Shown here: in pieces, positions 1-8,543 of the stretch
How positions within the stretch are numbered: position 1 is the stretch's first letter
How the letters are laid out: the number at the start of each line of letters is the position of its first letter
Assembly (NCBI GenBank): GCA_011390645.1
Contig: JAABRY010000017.1
Coordinates: forward strand, 1-40,099
Reading direction: 5' to 3'
Source: Gemmatimonadota bacterium
GTDB taxonomy: Bacteria; Gemmatimonadota; Gemmatimonadetes; Gemmatimonadales; GWC2-71-9
DNA: 40,099 nt
Program-made: the position numbers and the translations under genes
The notes under the pieces: model-generated
Databases searched by the model: none
What the model was told of the DNA's origin: nothing
The model's input: the letters and a program-made list of their open reading frames with translations, nothing else

Positions 1-2157
1 GGTGGCGCGCGCATGACGCAGACCGGCCTCTCGCTCGGCACGCCGCAGTACATGTCGCCCGAACAGGCGATGGGCGAGAAGCAGATTGATGCGCGCAGTG
101 ATGTGTATGCACTCGCGGCCGTCACCTACGAGATGCTCGCCGGTGACGCACCGTTCACCGGCGGCAGCGTGCAGGCGATCGTCGCGAAGATCATGACCGA
201 GAAGCCGACACCGGTGCACACTCTGCGCGACACGGTGCCAGAGCATGTCGAGGATGCAGTCCTCACCGGACTCGCGAAGCTGCCGGCGGATCGCTGGCCC
301 ACCGCTGCCCGGTTCGCCGAGGCGCTGGTGCAGGACGCGCCCGTCGCCCGCACCACTGGCACGCGAGCGGCTGCGACGCCTCGCAGCCGCCTCAGCATGG
401 GCGTCGCCCTGCTCGGCGCCGCCGCGCTGCTGGGCGCGGGCTGGTGGCTCGGCCGACAGGGGAACACTGCGACAGGCCAGTGGACAGCGTACACCCAGCT
501 GACCGACGCCACCGGCGAGGAAAGTGCACCAACCCTCTCGCCCGATGGTGAATCCTTCGCGTACACGAGCAATGCGCGGGGCACATGGGACATCTACGTG
601 CAGCGCGTTGGCGGCCGCAATCCGATACTGGTGGCCGGAGACAGCACCCTCGATGAGCGTGGGCCCGCGTACAGCCCCGACGGCCGACAGATCGCCTTCA
701 GCGTCAAGGGTGGAGGACTCTTCGTCATGGGTGCCACAGGGGAGTCGCCGCGTCGACTGACCTCCATCGGTGCCGATCCTGCATGGTCGCCCGACGGCCA
801 GCGCGTGGCGTTCGGGACCGAGGAAGTCTTGAATCCGTACGTCGTGAGCGGCGGTCAGATCTTGATCGTCGACGTTGGCGGGGGCGAACCGACGCACCTG
901 ATCGGAGACCCATCAACGACCGTCTACCAGCCCTCCTGGTCGCCGTCCGGGAGTCGAGTGGCCTACTGGGTGGAGCGCGATGGCGTGCGTGACATCGCAA
1001 CCGTGGCCGCCGCTGGTGGCGAGCAGGTCTTGGTCACGGACGATCGGGCGGTGGACTGGGCCCCTACCTGGTCGCCCGACGGGCACCACCTCTACTTCGC
1101 CAGTGACCGCGGCGGAACGATGGGCATCTGGCGGATCGGCGTGGACGAATCGTCTGGCCGCCCACGAGGTGCGCCGGAGCTGGTGATCGCCGGGGTCGAC
1201 GTGGCCATGGACCGCCCGCAACTCTCCCGGGACGGGGAAACGATCATCTTTCGCTCACGGCTCGAATCGGTGAATCCCGCCGCGGTTGCCTTCGATCCAG
1301 CCACCGAACGCATTGGCGCAGTGACACTGCTGCAGCAGCGATCCGGCAACTTGGCGCCGACCGACATCAGTCCCGACGGTGCCTGGCTGGCCCTCTACAA
1401 TTCCCTTGAACGGCAGCAGGACGTCTTTCTCATGCGCGCCGATGGCCGAGACCTGACTCGGCTCACCGATGACATCGCACGGGATTGGCTGCCGCGTTTC
1501 ACGCCGGACGGAGAGGCGCTCGTCTTCTACTCCAACCAGGCCGGTCCCTACGACGGATGGCTGATTCGACGCGATGGCAGCGGGCGCACGCGGCTGAGCG
1601 ATTTTTCGTCCCTGGGGGGAGCGGTGAACGCGGTGTTCGCCCCGGACGGAAAGCGCCTGCTGATCGTGGCCTCGGACAGCACCATCGTGTTTAACGGCGC
1701 CCCGCCCTGGCCGGTGACCCCGGAGACCGCAACGCGATTGACGGGTTCGGACCTCGCGGGGGGGGCACGCATGCTCCCCTCCCAGTGGTCGCCAGATGGG
1801 CGGTGGCTCACAGGTGTGGCGGTGGTGCCGCCCCCCTCGGGCGGGTTTCGGGGCAATGCCGTCTACGACATGGAAGCCGGCCGAGCCCGGATGATGAGCA
1901 GCGACGGCACCAGCCTGGTGCTGGCCTGGCTTCCGGGGTCTCGGCGCGTGCTGTACTTCACGGAGTCCGGTGCGCTGGTCGTTCAGGATATTGGATCACT
2001 TGAGCGGCGTGTCGTGAGTCCGGCGTTGCCATACCCGCCGGATCAGCTGGGCAGCATCACCGCCGCGCCAGATGGCAAGACGCTGTACTACGGCGCACGC
2101 CAGGTGGAATCCAACATCTGGATGGTGCGCCGGGCGGCACCTGCGGGTGGGCCGTGA
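1..2157 (+). CDS. K1: Ser/Thr kinase with PD40 propeller, 5' partial
   Basis: The reading frame is open from base 1, so the N-lobe and catalytic loop lie outside the window. What remains starts at the activation segment (MTQTGLSLGTPQYMSPEQ), followed by the C-lobe with DARSDVYALA, a single membrane segment (MGVALLGAAALLGAGWWLG, about residue 135) and roughly ten PD40/TolB-like blades marked by SPDG or SPSG motifs. This is a transmembrane kinase with an extracytoplasmic beta-propeller, probably a sensor or ligand-binding domain. The activation segment is almost identical to those of K2 and K4, showing recent paralogy. The stop lies 8 bases before a mini-ORF that runs through repeat R1. The family call is secure; the signal sensed is unknown. 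Confidence 0.93.
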   Translation, partial: GGARMTQTGLSLGTPQYMSPEQAMGEKQIDARSDVYALAAVTYEMLAGDAPFTGGSVQAIVAKIMTEKPTPVHTLRDTVPEHVEDAVLTGLAKLPADRWPTAARFAEALVQDAPVARTTGTRAAATPRSRLSMGVALLGAAALLGAGWWLGRQGNTATGQWTAYTQLTDATGEESAPTLSPDGESFAYTSNARGTWDIYVQRVGGRNPILVAGDSTLDERGPAYSPDGRQIAFSVKGGGLFVMGATGESPRRLTSIGADPAWSPDGQRVAFGTEEVLNPYVVSGGQILIVDVGGGEPTHLIGDPSTTVYQPSWSPSGSRVAYWVERDGVRDIATVAAAGGEQVLVTDDRAVDWAPTWSPDGHHLYFASDRGGTMGIWRIGVDESSGRPRGAPELVIAGVDVAMDRPQLSRDGETIIFRSRLESVNPAAVAFDPATERIGAVTLLQQRSGNLAPTDISPDGAWLALYNSLERQQDVFLMRADGRDLTRLTDDIARDWLPRFTPDGEALVFYSNQAGPYDGWLIRRDGSGRTRLSDFSSLGGAVNAVFAPDGKRLLIVASDSTIVFNGAPPWPVTPETATRLTGSDLAGGARMLPSQWSPDGRWLTGVAVVPPPSGGFRGNAVYDMEAGRARMMSSDGTSLVLAWLPGSRRVLYFTESGALVVQDIGSLERRVVSPALPYPPDQLGSITAAPDGKTLYYGARQVESNIWMVRRAAPAGGP

Positions 2158-2165
2158 CGGCGGCG

Positions 2166-2327
2166 ATGGACCTTGAGCTCGCGGCTGAAGCCGCGGCTCG
2201 GCAGACGCCGCTAAAGCGGCGGGGCTCCCCATGGCATAGCGCCGGTCGCTTTAGCGACACCTGCCGAGCCGTCGCTTCAGCGACGTGCTCATTCGCGACG
2301 TGCTCAATGGCGATGAGTCCACGATGA
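2166..2327 (+). CDS. Mini-ORF through repeat R1, overlapping K2 start
   Basis: A 53-codon frame starts 8 bases after the K1 stop (ATG GAC CTT GAG CTC), reads the whole of repeat R1 without a stop and ends in TGA, overlapping the K2 start as ATGA. Its product is basic and repeat-derived (segments such as PLKRRG and GRFSDTCRAVA). The same frame type occurs before K3, K4 and K6. No strong ribosome binding site is visible. It may be a translated coupling peptide for K2 or just an open frame of the repeat; sequence alone cannot decide. Confidence 0.3.
   Translation: MDLELAAEAAARQTPLKRRGSPWHSAGRFSDTCRAVASATCSFATCSMAMSPR
2175..2305. repeat. REPIN-like palindromic repeat R1
   Basis: The left half has hairpin GCGGCTGAAGCCGC, block GGCTCGGC and hairpin GCCGCTAAAGCGGC. 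The right half has GTCGCTTTAGCGAC, the complementary block GCCGAGCC and GTCGCTTCAGCGAC. The two halves are inverted relative to each other, as in a REP doublet. The right end carries a 15-base unit repeated nearly twice (GCGACGTGCTCATTC, then GCGACGTGCTCAATG) that leads into the K2 start. Confidence 0.85.
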
Positions 2328-4966
2328 CGCTCGACGCGCTGCGCGACAGTCTCGCCGACCGCTATCGCCTCGAGCGCGAACTCGGCGCCGGCGGCATGGC
2401 GACCGTCTACCTCGCACGCGATCTCAAGCACGACCGCGAGGTTGCCGTGAAGGTGCTGCGGCCCGACCTCGGCGCGGTGCTCGGGGCTGACCGGTTCCTC
2501 GAGGAAATCAAGATCACGGCCCGGCTCGACCATCCGCACATCCTCACCTTGATTGACTCGGGGGCCACCGAGGGGATGCTGTACTATGTCCTCCCCTATG
2601 TGCGCGGCGAGACGCTGCGCGGTCGGCTCGAGCGCGAGAAGCAGCTGGGCATCGAGGAGGCGATCGCGATCACCAAGCAGATCGCCTCCGCGCTCGACTA
2701 CGCCCATCGGCAGGGCGTGGTGCATCGCGACATCAAGCCCGAGAACATCATGTTCCAGGAAGGCGAGGCGATGCTCGCCGACTTCGGCATCGCGCTCGCG
2801 GTGAAGGAGGCGGGCGGCGATCGCCTCACGCAGACCGGCCTCTCGCTCGGCACGCCGCAGTACATGAGCCCGGAACAGGCCACTGGCGACCGCGCCCTCG
2901 ATGCGAGAAGTGACGTTTACTCGCTCGCGGCCGTGCTCTACGAGATGCTCACCGGCGACCCGCCGGTCACCGGGGCCACTGCGCAGGCAATGATCGCCAA
3001 GCTGATGACCGAGCGACCGACCCGCATTCGCGTGGTGCGCGACGCCGTCCCCGAATCGGTGGACACCGCGGTCTTCAAGGCGCTGGCGAAGATCCCAGCC
3101 GATCGCTTCAGCGGAGCGCGCGAATTTGCTGACGCGCTCGATGCCGGGATGCGGCCGGGCGTGTCAGGGGTAGATCGCCCACGCGTGTCAGGTCGCGCCA
3201 TCGCGGCCGTGGCAGCGGTCGCGGTCGTCATCGTTGCGGCCACCGCCGTCATCACGCGCGATCGCGGCGGCGGTGCCACCGGTGCGCCCGCGATGTCACT
3301 CGAGCCCGGCCGCCAGGTCTCGTTCGTCGGCAATGTCGGGGCGTTCGCCGTCGCCCCTGACGACCGCACGGTCGCCTACCTTACTCCCGACCAGACGCGC
3401 GTGATGTTGTTCGACCTGGATGGTGGCGGATCTCAGGTGCTCTACACTGCCCCGCAAGGCACCACGATCGATGCACTCCAGTGGTCGGTGGACGGGGGAC
3501 GCCTCCTGATGACGGCGTTCCCCTCCAACGGCCGCATCTTCAGTGTCCCCCGCCTCGGCGGAGTGCCCCGCGAGGAATTGCTGCTGCCCGACATCAACGC
3601 GCTCAGTGGCTCGGAGGTCCGCCAGCTCGAGGATGGCGCGTGGCTGGTGGCCGGACGCTCGAACACCTTCTACCTCGGGACCGACCCCGGGGCGACGCGG
3701 GTAGCCGGCACCCAGCTGGAGGGACCGGGCACCTTCAAGATCCCCGGCCTCACCATGGTGAATGAAGCAACGGTCCGCCCCTCCCGCGACGGGACCTTGC
3801 TCGCCTATGAGGGGGCGACCCCGGACGGCCAGGACGTCGGTGGCATCCTCGCGATGTCGACCACCGCGGCACCCCGCGTGATTGCCCAGTGGCCCGGCAT
3901 GTCGCCGGTGGGCTGGAGTCCCGACGCGCGGCAGCTGGTCATGGCGCGCACCGTCGGTGATCAGATCGCTGACCTCCTCGTGGTCGATGTCGACCCCGAG
4001 CGCGGCCGCACGACGGGCGAGCCGCGACTGTTGTACCCCCGGCTGGCCGCGAGCAGCATCGCGCTCAGTGCCGACGGCTCGCGCATCGTCTATGTCGCCG
4101 GGGCGAAGGTGGTGAACGTCCGCGAGCTCACCATCGACGCGACACCAGCGGCCGAGGACAACCCCTCACGGATGGTGACGGAGGGGACCGGTCGGTGGGG
4201 GCTCGGCCTCTACCTCCCGGATGGCGACGTGGTCGCGATCCAGCGCACCAGCACCACCATCGAGGCGCGTCGCTTCGGCCGCGATGGCACCTCGCAGCCG
4301 GTGATGCAGCGGCCCGACTCGGGACTGCGCTGGCCCAACGCACTCTCCGTGGACGGGCGGGTCCTCGCGTCGGGAAGGTCGCAAGGCGGTCGCTCCACGC
4401 TCTTCCTGCACGACCTCACCACCGGGCGCGCCCGCGAGGTGACGTTGCCCCAGGAGCCCTCCGGCATGGCCTGGACGCCCGACGGACAGCACCTCGTGGC
4501 GATGACGGCGTACAGCGTGGATGAACTGATGGTGATCGACGTGGCGGCCGGCACCACGCGCGTCGTGAAGCTCCAGTGTGGCGAGAAGTGCGAGTTCGCC
4601 TGGGAGAATGTTGCCATTGGCGACGCTTGGCCCGAGGTCGTGATCACCTCGGAAGTGGACACCTGGATCGCGAACATCGAGACGGGCGCCCTCCGACACC
4701 TCGCCAGCGAAACCTGGTACGTCATCGGGTGGGTGAGGGGCTGGGTCTACTTCATCCGGGCGGGCGGACAGACCGACTACCCGGGGATGGTGCTCTACCG
4801 GATCGCGGCCGCCGGGGGAACCGAGGAGCGTTTGCTCAACCTCCCTGTCGAGTGCGACCTCAGTTACGGGGCGCGACTCTCGCTCGATGGCACCCGCGTG
4901 ACATGCGGCCTCAACGAGTCGAAGCGCGACCTGTACGTGATCAGCGGGGTGCTTGGGGAGCAGTGA
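2324..4966 (+). CDS. K2: transmembrane Ser/Thr kinase with PD40 propeller
   Basis: 880 residues. Glycine loop LGAGGMATVY at 20-29, ATP-binding Lys43, HRDIKPEN at 134-141 with catalytic Asp136, DFG at 153-155 and SPE at 182-184, so the kinase looks active and is an RD kinase. One membrane helix at about 291-311 (alanine/valine rich, followed by TRDRGGG). The C-terminal 560 residues contain TolB-like/PD40 repeats (VAPDDRTVAYLTPDQ, SVDGGRLLM, SPDARQLVMA, TPDGQHLVAM) and form the extracytoplasmic part. The start is set at the ATG giving MTLDALRDSLADRYRLE, which aligns with K3, K4 and K6. An in-frame GTG 39 bases upstream lies inside repeat R1 and is less likely. No convincing ribosome binding site precedes the ATG; translation may be coupled to the overlapping mini-ORF. 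Confidence 0.95.
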   Translation: MTLDALRDSLADRYRLERELGAGGMATVYLARDLKHDREVAVKVLRPDLGAVLGADRFLEEIKITARLDHPHILTLIDSGATEGMLYYVLPYVRGETLRGRLEREKQLGIEEAIAITKQIASALDYAHRQGVVHRDIKPENIMFQEGEAMLADFGIALAVKEAGGDRLTQTGLSLGTPQYMSPEQATGDRALDARSDVYSLAAVLYEMLTGDPPVTGATAQAMIAKLMTERPTRIRVVRDAVPESVDTAVFKALAKIPADRFSGAREFADALDAGMRPGVSGVDRPRVSGRAIAAVAAVAVVIVAATAVITRDRGGGATGAPAMSLEPGRQVSFVGNVGAFAVAPDDRTVAYLTPDQTRVMLFDLDGGGSQVLYTAPQGTTIDALQWSVDGGRLLMTAFPSNGRIFSVPRLGGVPREELLLPDINALSGSEVRQLEDGAWLVAGRSNTFYLGTDPGATRVAGTQLEGPGTFKIPGLTMVNEATVRPSRDGTLLAYEGATPDGQDVGGILAMSTTAAPRVIAQWPGMSPVGWSPDARQLVMARTVGDQIADLLVVDVDPERGRTTGEPRLLYPRLAASSIALSADGSRIVYVAGAKVVNVRELTIDATPAAEDNPSRMVTEGTGRWGLGLYLPDGDVVAIQRTSTTIEARRFGRDGTSQPVMQRPDSGLRWPNALSVDGRVLASGRSQGGRSTLFLHDLTTGRAREVTLPQEPSGMAWTPDGQHLVAMTAYSVDELMVIDVAAGTTRVVKLQCGEKCEFAWENVAIGDAWPEVVITSEVDTWIANIETGALRHLASETWYVIGWVRGWVYFIRAGGQTDYPGMVLYRIAAAGGTEERLLNLPVECDLSYGARLSLDGTRVTCGLNESKRDLYVISGVLGEQ

Positions 4967-4970
4967 GGCT

Positions 4971-5126
4971 GTCACCCTGAGCGAACCCGCAGGGCGAGCG
5001 AAGGGGCCCGCCCCCCGCGCTGGCTGACCCCCTCGGGAAGGCGTAGATTTCCGGAATCCCATGGAACCCAAGCTGAATGACCCGATGGCCCGCCTCACCG
5101 CGGCCCCCCTTCGACTGCACTCAGGG
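4971..5126. repeat. Inverted pair of GTCACCCTGAG-type dispersed repeats
   Basis: A copy starting GTCACCCTGAGCGAA and ending GCGAAGGGG (4971-5006) is followed by an opposite-orientation copy, CCCCTTCGACTGCACTCAGG (about 5106-5125). These resemble a short intergenic repeat common in GC-rich bacterial genomes. They lie just after the K2 stop and could fold as a terminator, but there is no T-tract. A related GTCATCCCGAGC repeat occurs inside K6 and at 31609. Confidence 0.6.
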
Positions 5127-5182
5127 CATGCTTCGGTCGCTTCTTTCCCTCAGGCGGACAGCCACCTCCGGGAGGAGTGTCC
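5044..5182 (+). promoter_or_regulatory. Putative promoter and strong RBS before mini-ORF/K3
   Basis: TAGATT at 5044-5049 fits a TAnnnT -10 box; no good -35 is visible. GGGAGGAG at 5170-5177 is a near-ideal Shine-Dalgarno sequence, five bases before ATG at 5183. It serves the mini-ORF that begins like a kinase, not the intact K3 start, which has no such site. Confidence 0.45.
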
Positions 5183-5386
5183 ATGAATCTCGACCGCCTC
5201 ACGGCCGCGTTGGGAGACCGATATCGTCCGGAGCTCGCGGCTGAAAGCCGCGGCTCGGCGGATGTCGCTAAAGCGACGCGCTCGCCTCAGCGCTGTGAAG
5301 CCTGTCGCTTTAGCGACATCTGCCGAGCCGTCGCTTTAGCGACGAGCTCGTTGGCGACGAACCCGATGGGCACGAACGCCCGATGA
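5183..5386 (+). CDS. Truncated kinase start fused to repeat R2 frame
   Basis: A 67-codon frame begins MNLDRLTAALGDRYRPE, a clear homologue of the first 17 residues of the array kinases, then runs straight into repeat R2 (ELAAESRGSADVAKAT) and ends NARstop, overlapping the K3 start as ATGA. It has the best ribosome binding site in the array. The likely history is that an original kinase start was cut by the repeat and a second start now follows it. K3 translation may depend on this frame by termination-reinitiation. Expression of the peptide is unproven. Confidence 0.5.
   Translation: MNLDRLTAALGDRYRPELAAESRGSADVAKATRSPQRCEACRFSDICRAVALATSSLATNPMGTNAR
5231..5350. repeat. REPIN-like palindromic repeat R2
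   Basis: Begins GAGCTCGCGGCTGAAAGCCG directly after a kinase-like codon for Glu. The second left hairpin is GTCGCTAAAGCGAC, where R1 has GCCGC/GCGGC, a paired change that keeps the stem. The right half is GTCGCTTTAGCGAC, ATCTGCCGAGCC and GTCGCTTTAGCGAC. The centre (CGCTCGCCTCAGCGCTGTG) is unlike the other copies. Confidence 0.85.
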
Positions 5387-8300
5387 CCATCGAACGCCTC
5401 AGGGCAAGCCTCGCCGACCGCTACCGCCCCGAGCGCGAACTCGGGCAGGGCGGCATGGCGACAGTGTACCTCGCAGAAGATCTCAAGCATGAGCGCAAGG
5501 TCGCCATCAAGGTCCTCAAGCCCGAGCTCGCGGCCGGGCTCGGGCACGAACGGTTCCTGCGAGAGATCGCGACCACCGCGAACCTGCGGCATCCGCACAT
5601 TCTGCCGTTGTTTGACTCCGGCGCCGCCGATGGGCTCCTCTACTACGTCATGCCGTTTGTGGAGGGCGAGTCGTTGCGCGACTGTCTTGATCGGGAGAAG
5701 CAGCTTCCGCTTGCCGACGCGCTGCAGATTGCGCGCGAGGTCGCCGACGCGCTGAGCTACGCACACGGCCGAGGCGTGATCCATCGCGACATCAAACCCG
5801 AGAATATCTTGTTGGAATCTGGGCATGCGGTCGTGGCGGACTTCGGGATCGCGCGCGCGGTAGATGCCGCGAGTGAGGGACAGCTCACCGAGACTGGACT
5901 TGCCATCGGCACGCCCACCTACATGAGTCCCGAGCAGTCAGCCGCCGAAACCCTCGATGCGCGCAGTGATCTCTACAGCCTGGGCTCGGTGCTCTACGAA
6001 ATGTTGTCCGGAGAGCCGCCCTACACCGGGCCGTCGGCCAAGGCGGTGATCGCCAAGCGGATGATGGAGCCGGTACCACACGTCAGCACGCTCCGGGAAA
6101 GCGTACCGCCAGCGGTGGAACAGGCCCTCGTGCGGGCTCTCGCCAAGGCACCGGCGGACCGCTTCGCCACGGTGGATGAGTTCGCGCGCGCGCTCGATCA
6201 ATCGAGGACCGTGTCCACCACCGCGTCCAGCAGCAGGCCACATTGGCGAAGGCTTGTCGTTGCCGCGATTATCGCCGTCGCAGGTCTCACGGCTGTGTGG
6301 GCGGGATCCCGCCTGCTCGGTGGCGACCGCAACGTGCGTGCGTCGATGGAGGACCGCCACAACGTCATCGCCGTCCTCCCCTTCACCGTCCGCGGCGCAC
6401 CGGAGCTGGCGTATCTGGCCGAGGGCCTCGTCGACCTCCTCAGCGGCAAGCTGGATGGCGCGGGACCGCTGCGGATGGTGGATCCACGTGCCGTGGTCGG
6501 GCGCCTCGGCGAACGACAGGCCGAGACCCTCGACGCCGCCGCAAGCGGTCAGTTGGCGAGCTCCCTGGGTGCTGGTCGATTCATCACCGGACAGCTGGTT
6601 GGCCTTCCCGGCCGCGTCAGCCTCTCGGCGCGCCTGCATGCCACGGACGACCCGACGGCGGAACAACCGCTGGTGACCGTCGAGGGGAGTCCCGACAGCC
6701 TGGCGGGACTGGTGGACGCGCTTGCCACCCAATTGCTGGCAACGTCGCTCAGCGGTGCCAACGCACGGATCCAACGGAGCGCTGCGCAGAGCTCACGGTC
6801 CTTGCTGGCGACGAAGGAATTCCTGCGCGGCGAGCAGTTTCACCGTCGGGGGCAATTCGACAGCGCATCGGCGGCATACAACCGAGCCATTGCGGAAGAC
6901 TCCACGTTCGCGCTCGCGCACCTGATGAAGAGCATGAACAACGCGTACACCTACGACACCGACGACTACCTCGCCGCGGTCGCCGCGGCACGGTTCTCCA
7001 CGAACCTGCCGGAGCGCGACCGCGGGATCATCCTCGCCTTTCTCGACCAGCAATCTGGGCGCCTGGCATCCGCTGAGCAGCGGTGGATCGCCCACCTGCA
7101 GCGCTACCCGGACGAGGTGAAGGCACTGCTGCAGTTGGGGATGCTCTACAACCGAGCCAATCCGCGGAAGGGGCGTCCGATCGAGCAGTCACGCCCCTAT
7201 TTCGAGCGCGTGCTTGCGCTCGAACCCGACAACGTCCCCGCTATCCACCATCTCGCACGCCTTGATGCGGCGGCCCGCCTCGCAGACTCGCTCCCGATGC
7301 GCGCGGAGGCGCTCGAGCGCATCGCACCCAACACGGAATGGGCCGTGGACGCCCGGACCATGACGATCGTCACCGGCGCCGACAGCTCACACATCCAGCG
7401 CTTCATCGCGACCTATCCCGACCAGACCTTGCTGTCACGGATCTACGGGGCGTACAACGCGCTGCGGTTCTCGCCTGACCCGCACCTCGTGGACCGATTG
7501 GTGGCGCGCATGGCGGAGGTGGGACGCGCCAACACCACGGGACTTCCCGATGCCGTCGCCATCGACGCCGACTTCTCTCGATTGATCGAGGTGCTTGCCC
7601 ATCTGGCAGCTGGTCGGCACAACGCGGTGCACAGCTTCCTGGCGGACTCGACCCGACGCCGGACGCCCACTTGGGACATCTACGACGGGGAACTCGTCGC
7701 GCTCGGCCTCGTGCCGGTCGATTCTGTGATGCTCGCGCAGGTTGTCGCACGCGTGCGCGCTGTGGACCCCCAGGAGCGCTTGCGCACGAAGTTCGAGCCG
7801 CTGCATGACATCTTCACGCCTGCCGTGGCGGCCCTTGAGCGGGACGTCGTCCTCGCGAAGCTGCTCGCGATGCAGGGCAACGTCGACGAGGCCTGGACGA
7901 TCCAGCGCCGGCTCGCTGCGTTGCCGCCGTTCACCGCGTGGGAGTCGCTGCGCGAGGACGCCGCGACCGGACTTGCCGCGGAGCTGCACTACCTGGCGGG
8001 TGATCATACCCAGGCGCTCGACCTCTTGCGCACGCTTCGGTTCGAGGTGCCGCAGACCGCCAACTCGCTCGCGATCACGGCTGGCAGTCAGGCCCGCTAT
8101 CGGCGTGCACAACTCGAGATGGAGCTCGGCGACAAGGCTGTCGCCCTGCAGTACTACGACGGCCTGGTGCGCAGCTTCACGCCGTCGGACAAGTTCTTCC
8201 TTGCCGATGCGTACGAAGCGATGGGCCGGCTTCATGAAGCGGCCGGACGCGACGCCGACGCTATTTACTGGTACGATCGCCTTGCCACGTCGTGGCGGGA

Positions 8301-8433
8301 TGCAGACGCTTCACTGCTCCCGAGACGACGTGCAGTCGAGGAGCGGCTCGACGTGTTGCGGCGCGAGGCGCGGGATGAAGATGCCGGACGCCCGACGCGC
8401 CTGCCGCCTGTGTCTGGGACGACCGGCGGATGA
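5383..8433 (+). CDS. K3: transmembrane Ser/Thr kinase with FlgO-like and TPR sensor
   Basis: 1016 residues. Kinase domain at about 14-272: LGQGGMATVY (20-29), Lys43, HRDIKPEN (134-141), DFG (153-155), SPE (182-184). A membrane helix follows at about 290-307 (LVVAAIIAVAGLTAVWAG). After it comes a FlgO/TolB-type domain (VIAVLPFTVRGAPELAYLAE, about 328 to 455), as found in adenylate-cyclase-like and transcriptional sensor proteins, then a long TPR-rich helical region to the C-terminus. Unlike K1, K2, K4 and K6 it has no PD40 propeller, so the array mixes sensor types on near-identical kinase domains. The start overlaps the preceding mini-ORF as ATGA and has no Shine-Dalgarno sequence. Its stop overlaps the ATG of a vapC remnant. 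Confidence 0.95.
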   Translation: MTIERLRASLADRYRPERELGQGGMATVYLAEDLKHERKVAIKVLKPELAAGLGHERFLREIATTANLRHPHILPLFDSGAADGLLYYVMPFVEGESLRDCLDREKQLPLADALQIAREVADALSYAHGRGVIHRDIKPENILLESGHAVVADFGIARAVDAASEGQLTETGLAIGTPTYMSPEQSAAETLDARSDLYSLGSVLYEMLSGEPPYTGPSAKAVIAKRMMEPVPHVSTLRESVPPAVEQALVRALAKAPADRFATVDEFARALDQSRTVSTTASSSRPHWRRLVVAAIIAVAGLTAVWAGSRLLGGDRNVRASMEDRHNVIAVLPFTVRGAPELAYLAEGLVDLLSGKLDGAGPLRMVDPRAVVGRLGERQAETLDAAASGQLASSLGAGRFITGQLVGLPGRVSLSARLHATDDPTAEQPLVTVEGSPDSLAGLVDALATQLLATSLSGANARIQRSAAQSSRSLLATKEFLRGEQFHRRGQFDSASAAYNRAIAEDSTFALAHLMKSMNNAYTYDTDDYLAAVAAARFSTNLPERDRGIILAFLDQQSGRLASAEQRWIAHLQRYPDEVKALLQLGMLYNRANPRKGRPIEQSRPYFERVLALEPDNVPAIHHLARLDAAARLADSLPMRAEALERIAPNTEWAVDARTMTIVTGADSSHIQRFIATYPDQTLLSRIYGAYNALRFSPDPHLVDRLVARMAEVGRANTTGLPDAVAIDADFSRLIEVLAHLAAGRHNAVHSFLADSTRRRTPTWDIYDGELVALGLVPVDSVMLAQVVARVRAVDPQERLRTKFEPLHDIFTPAVAALERDVVLAKLLAMQGNVDEAWTIQRRLAALPPFTAWESLREDAATGLAAELHYLAGDHTQALDLLRTLRFEVPQTANSLAITAGSQARYRRAQLEMELGDKAVALQYYDGLVRSFTPSDKFFLADAYEAMGRLHEAAGRDADAIYWYDRLATSWRDADASLLPRRRAVEERLDVLRREARDEDAGRPTRLPPVSGTTGG

Positions 8434-8543
8434 AGATGGACGCGAACCGCCTCGGCGCAGGACTCGCCGTGACGCGTGACAAACCGCTGCTCTTTGTCGG
8501 CGATGATTTCTCGAAGACGGATGTCGAGGTGTGTCCATGGTAG
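8430..8543 (+). pseudogene. vapC 3' remnant (PIN toxin C-terminus)
   Basis: A 37-residue frame whose C-terminal half, KPLLFVGDDFSKTDVEVCPW, matches the conserved tail of VapC PIN toxins (LLFkGdDFxxTD). The preceding RLGAGLAVTRD fits the helix before it. The first hundred or so residues of the toxin are absent: the frame begins inside the last codons of K3 (ATGA). This looks like a toxin gene truncated when K3 or its repeat arrived. It is unrelated in sequence to the intact PIN gene 3.6 kb downstream, which has a different C-terminus. Confidence 0.7.
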
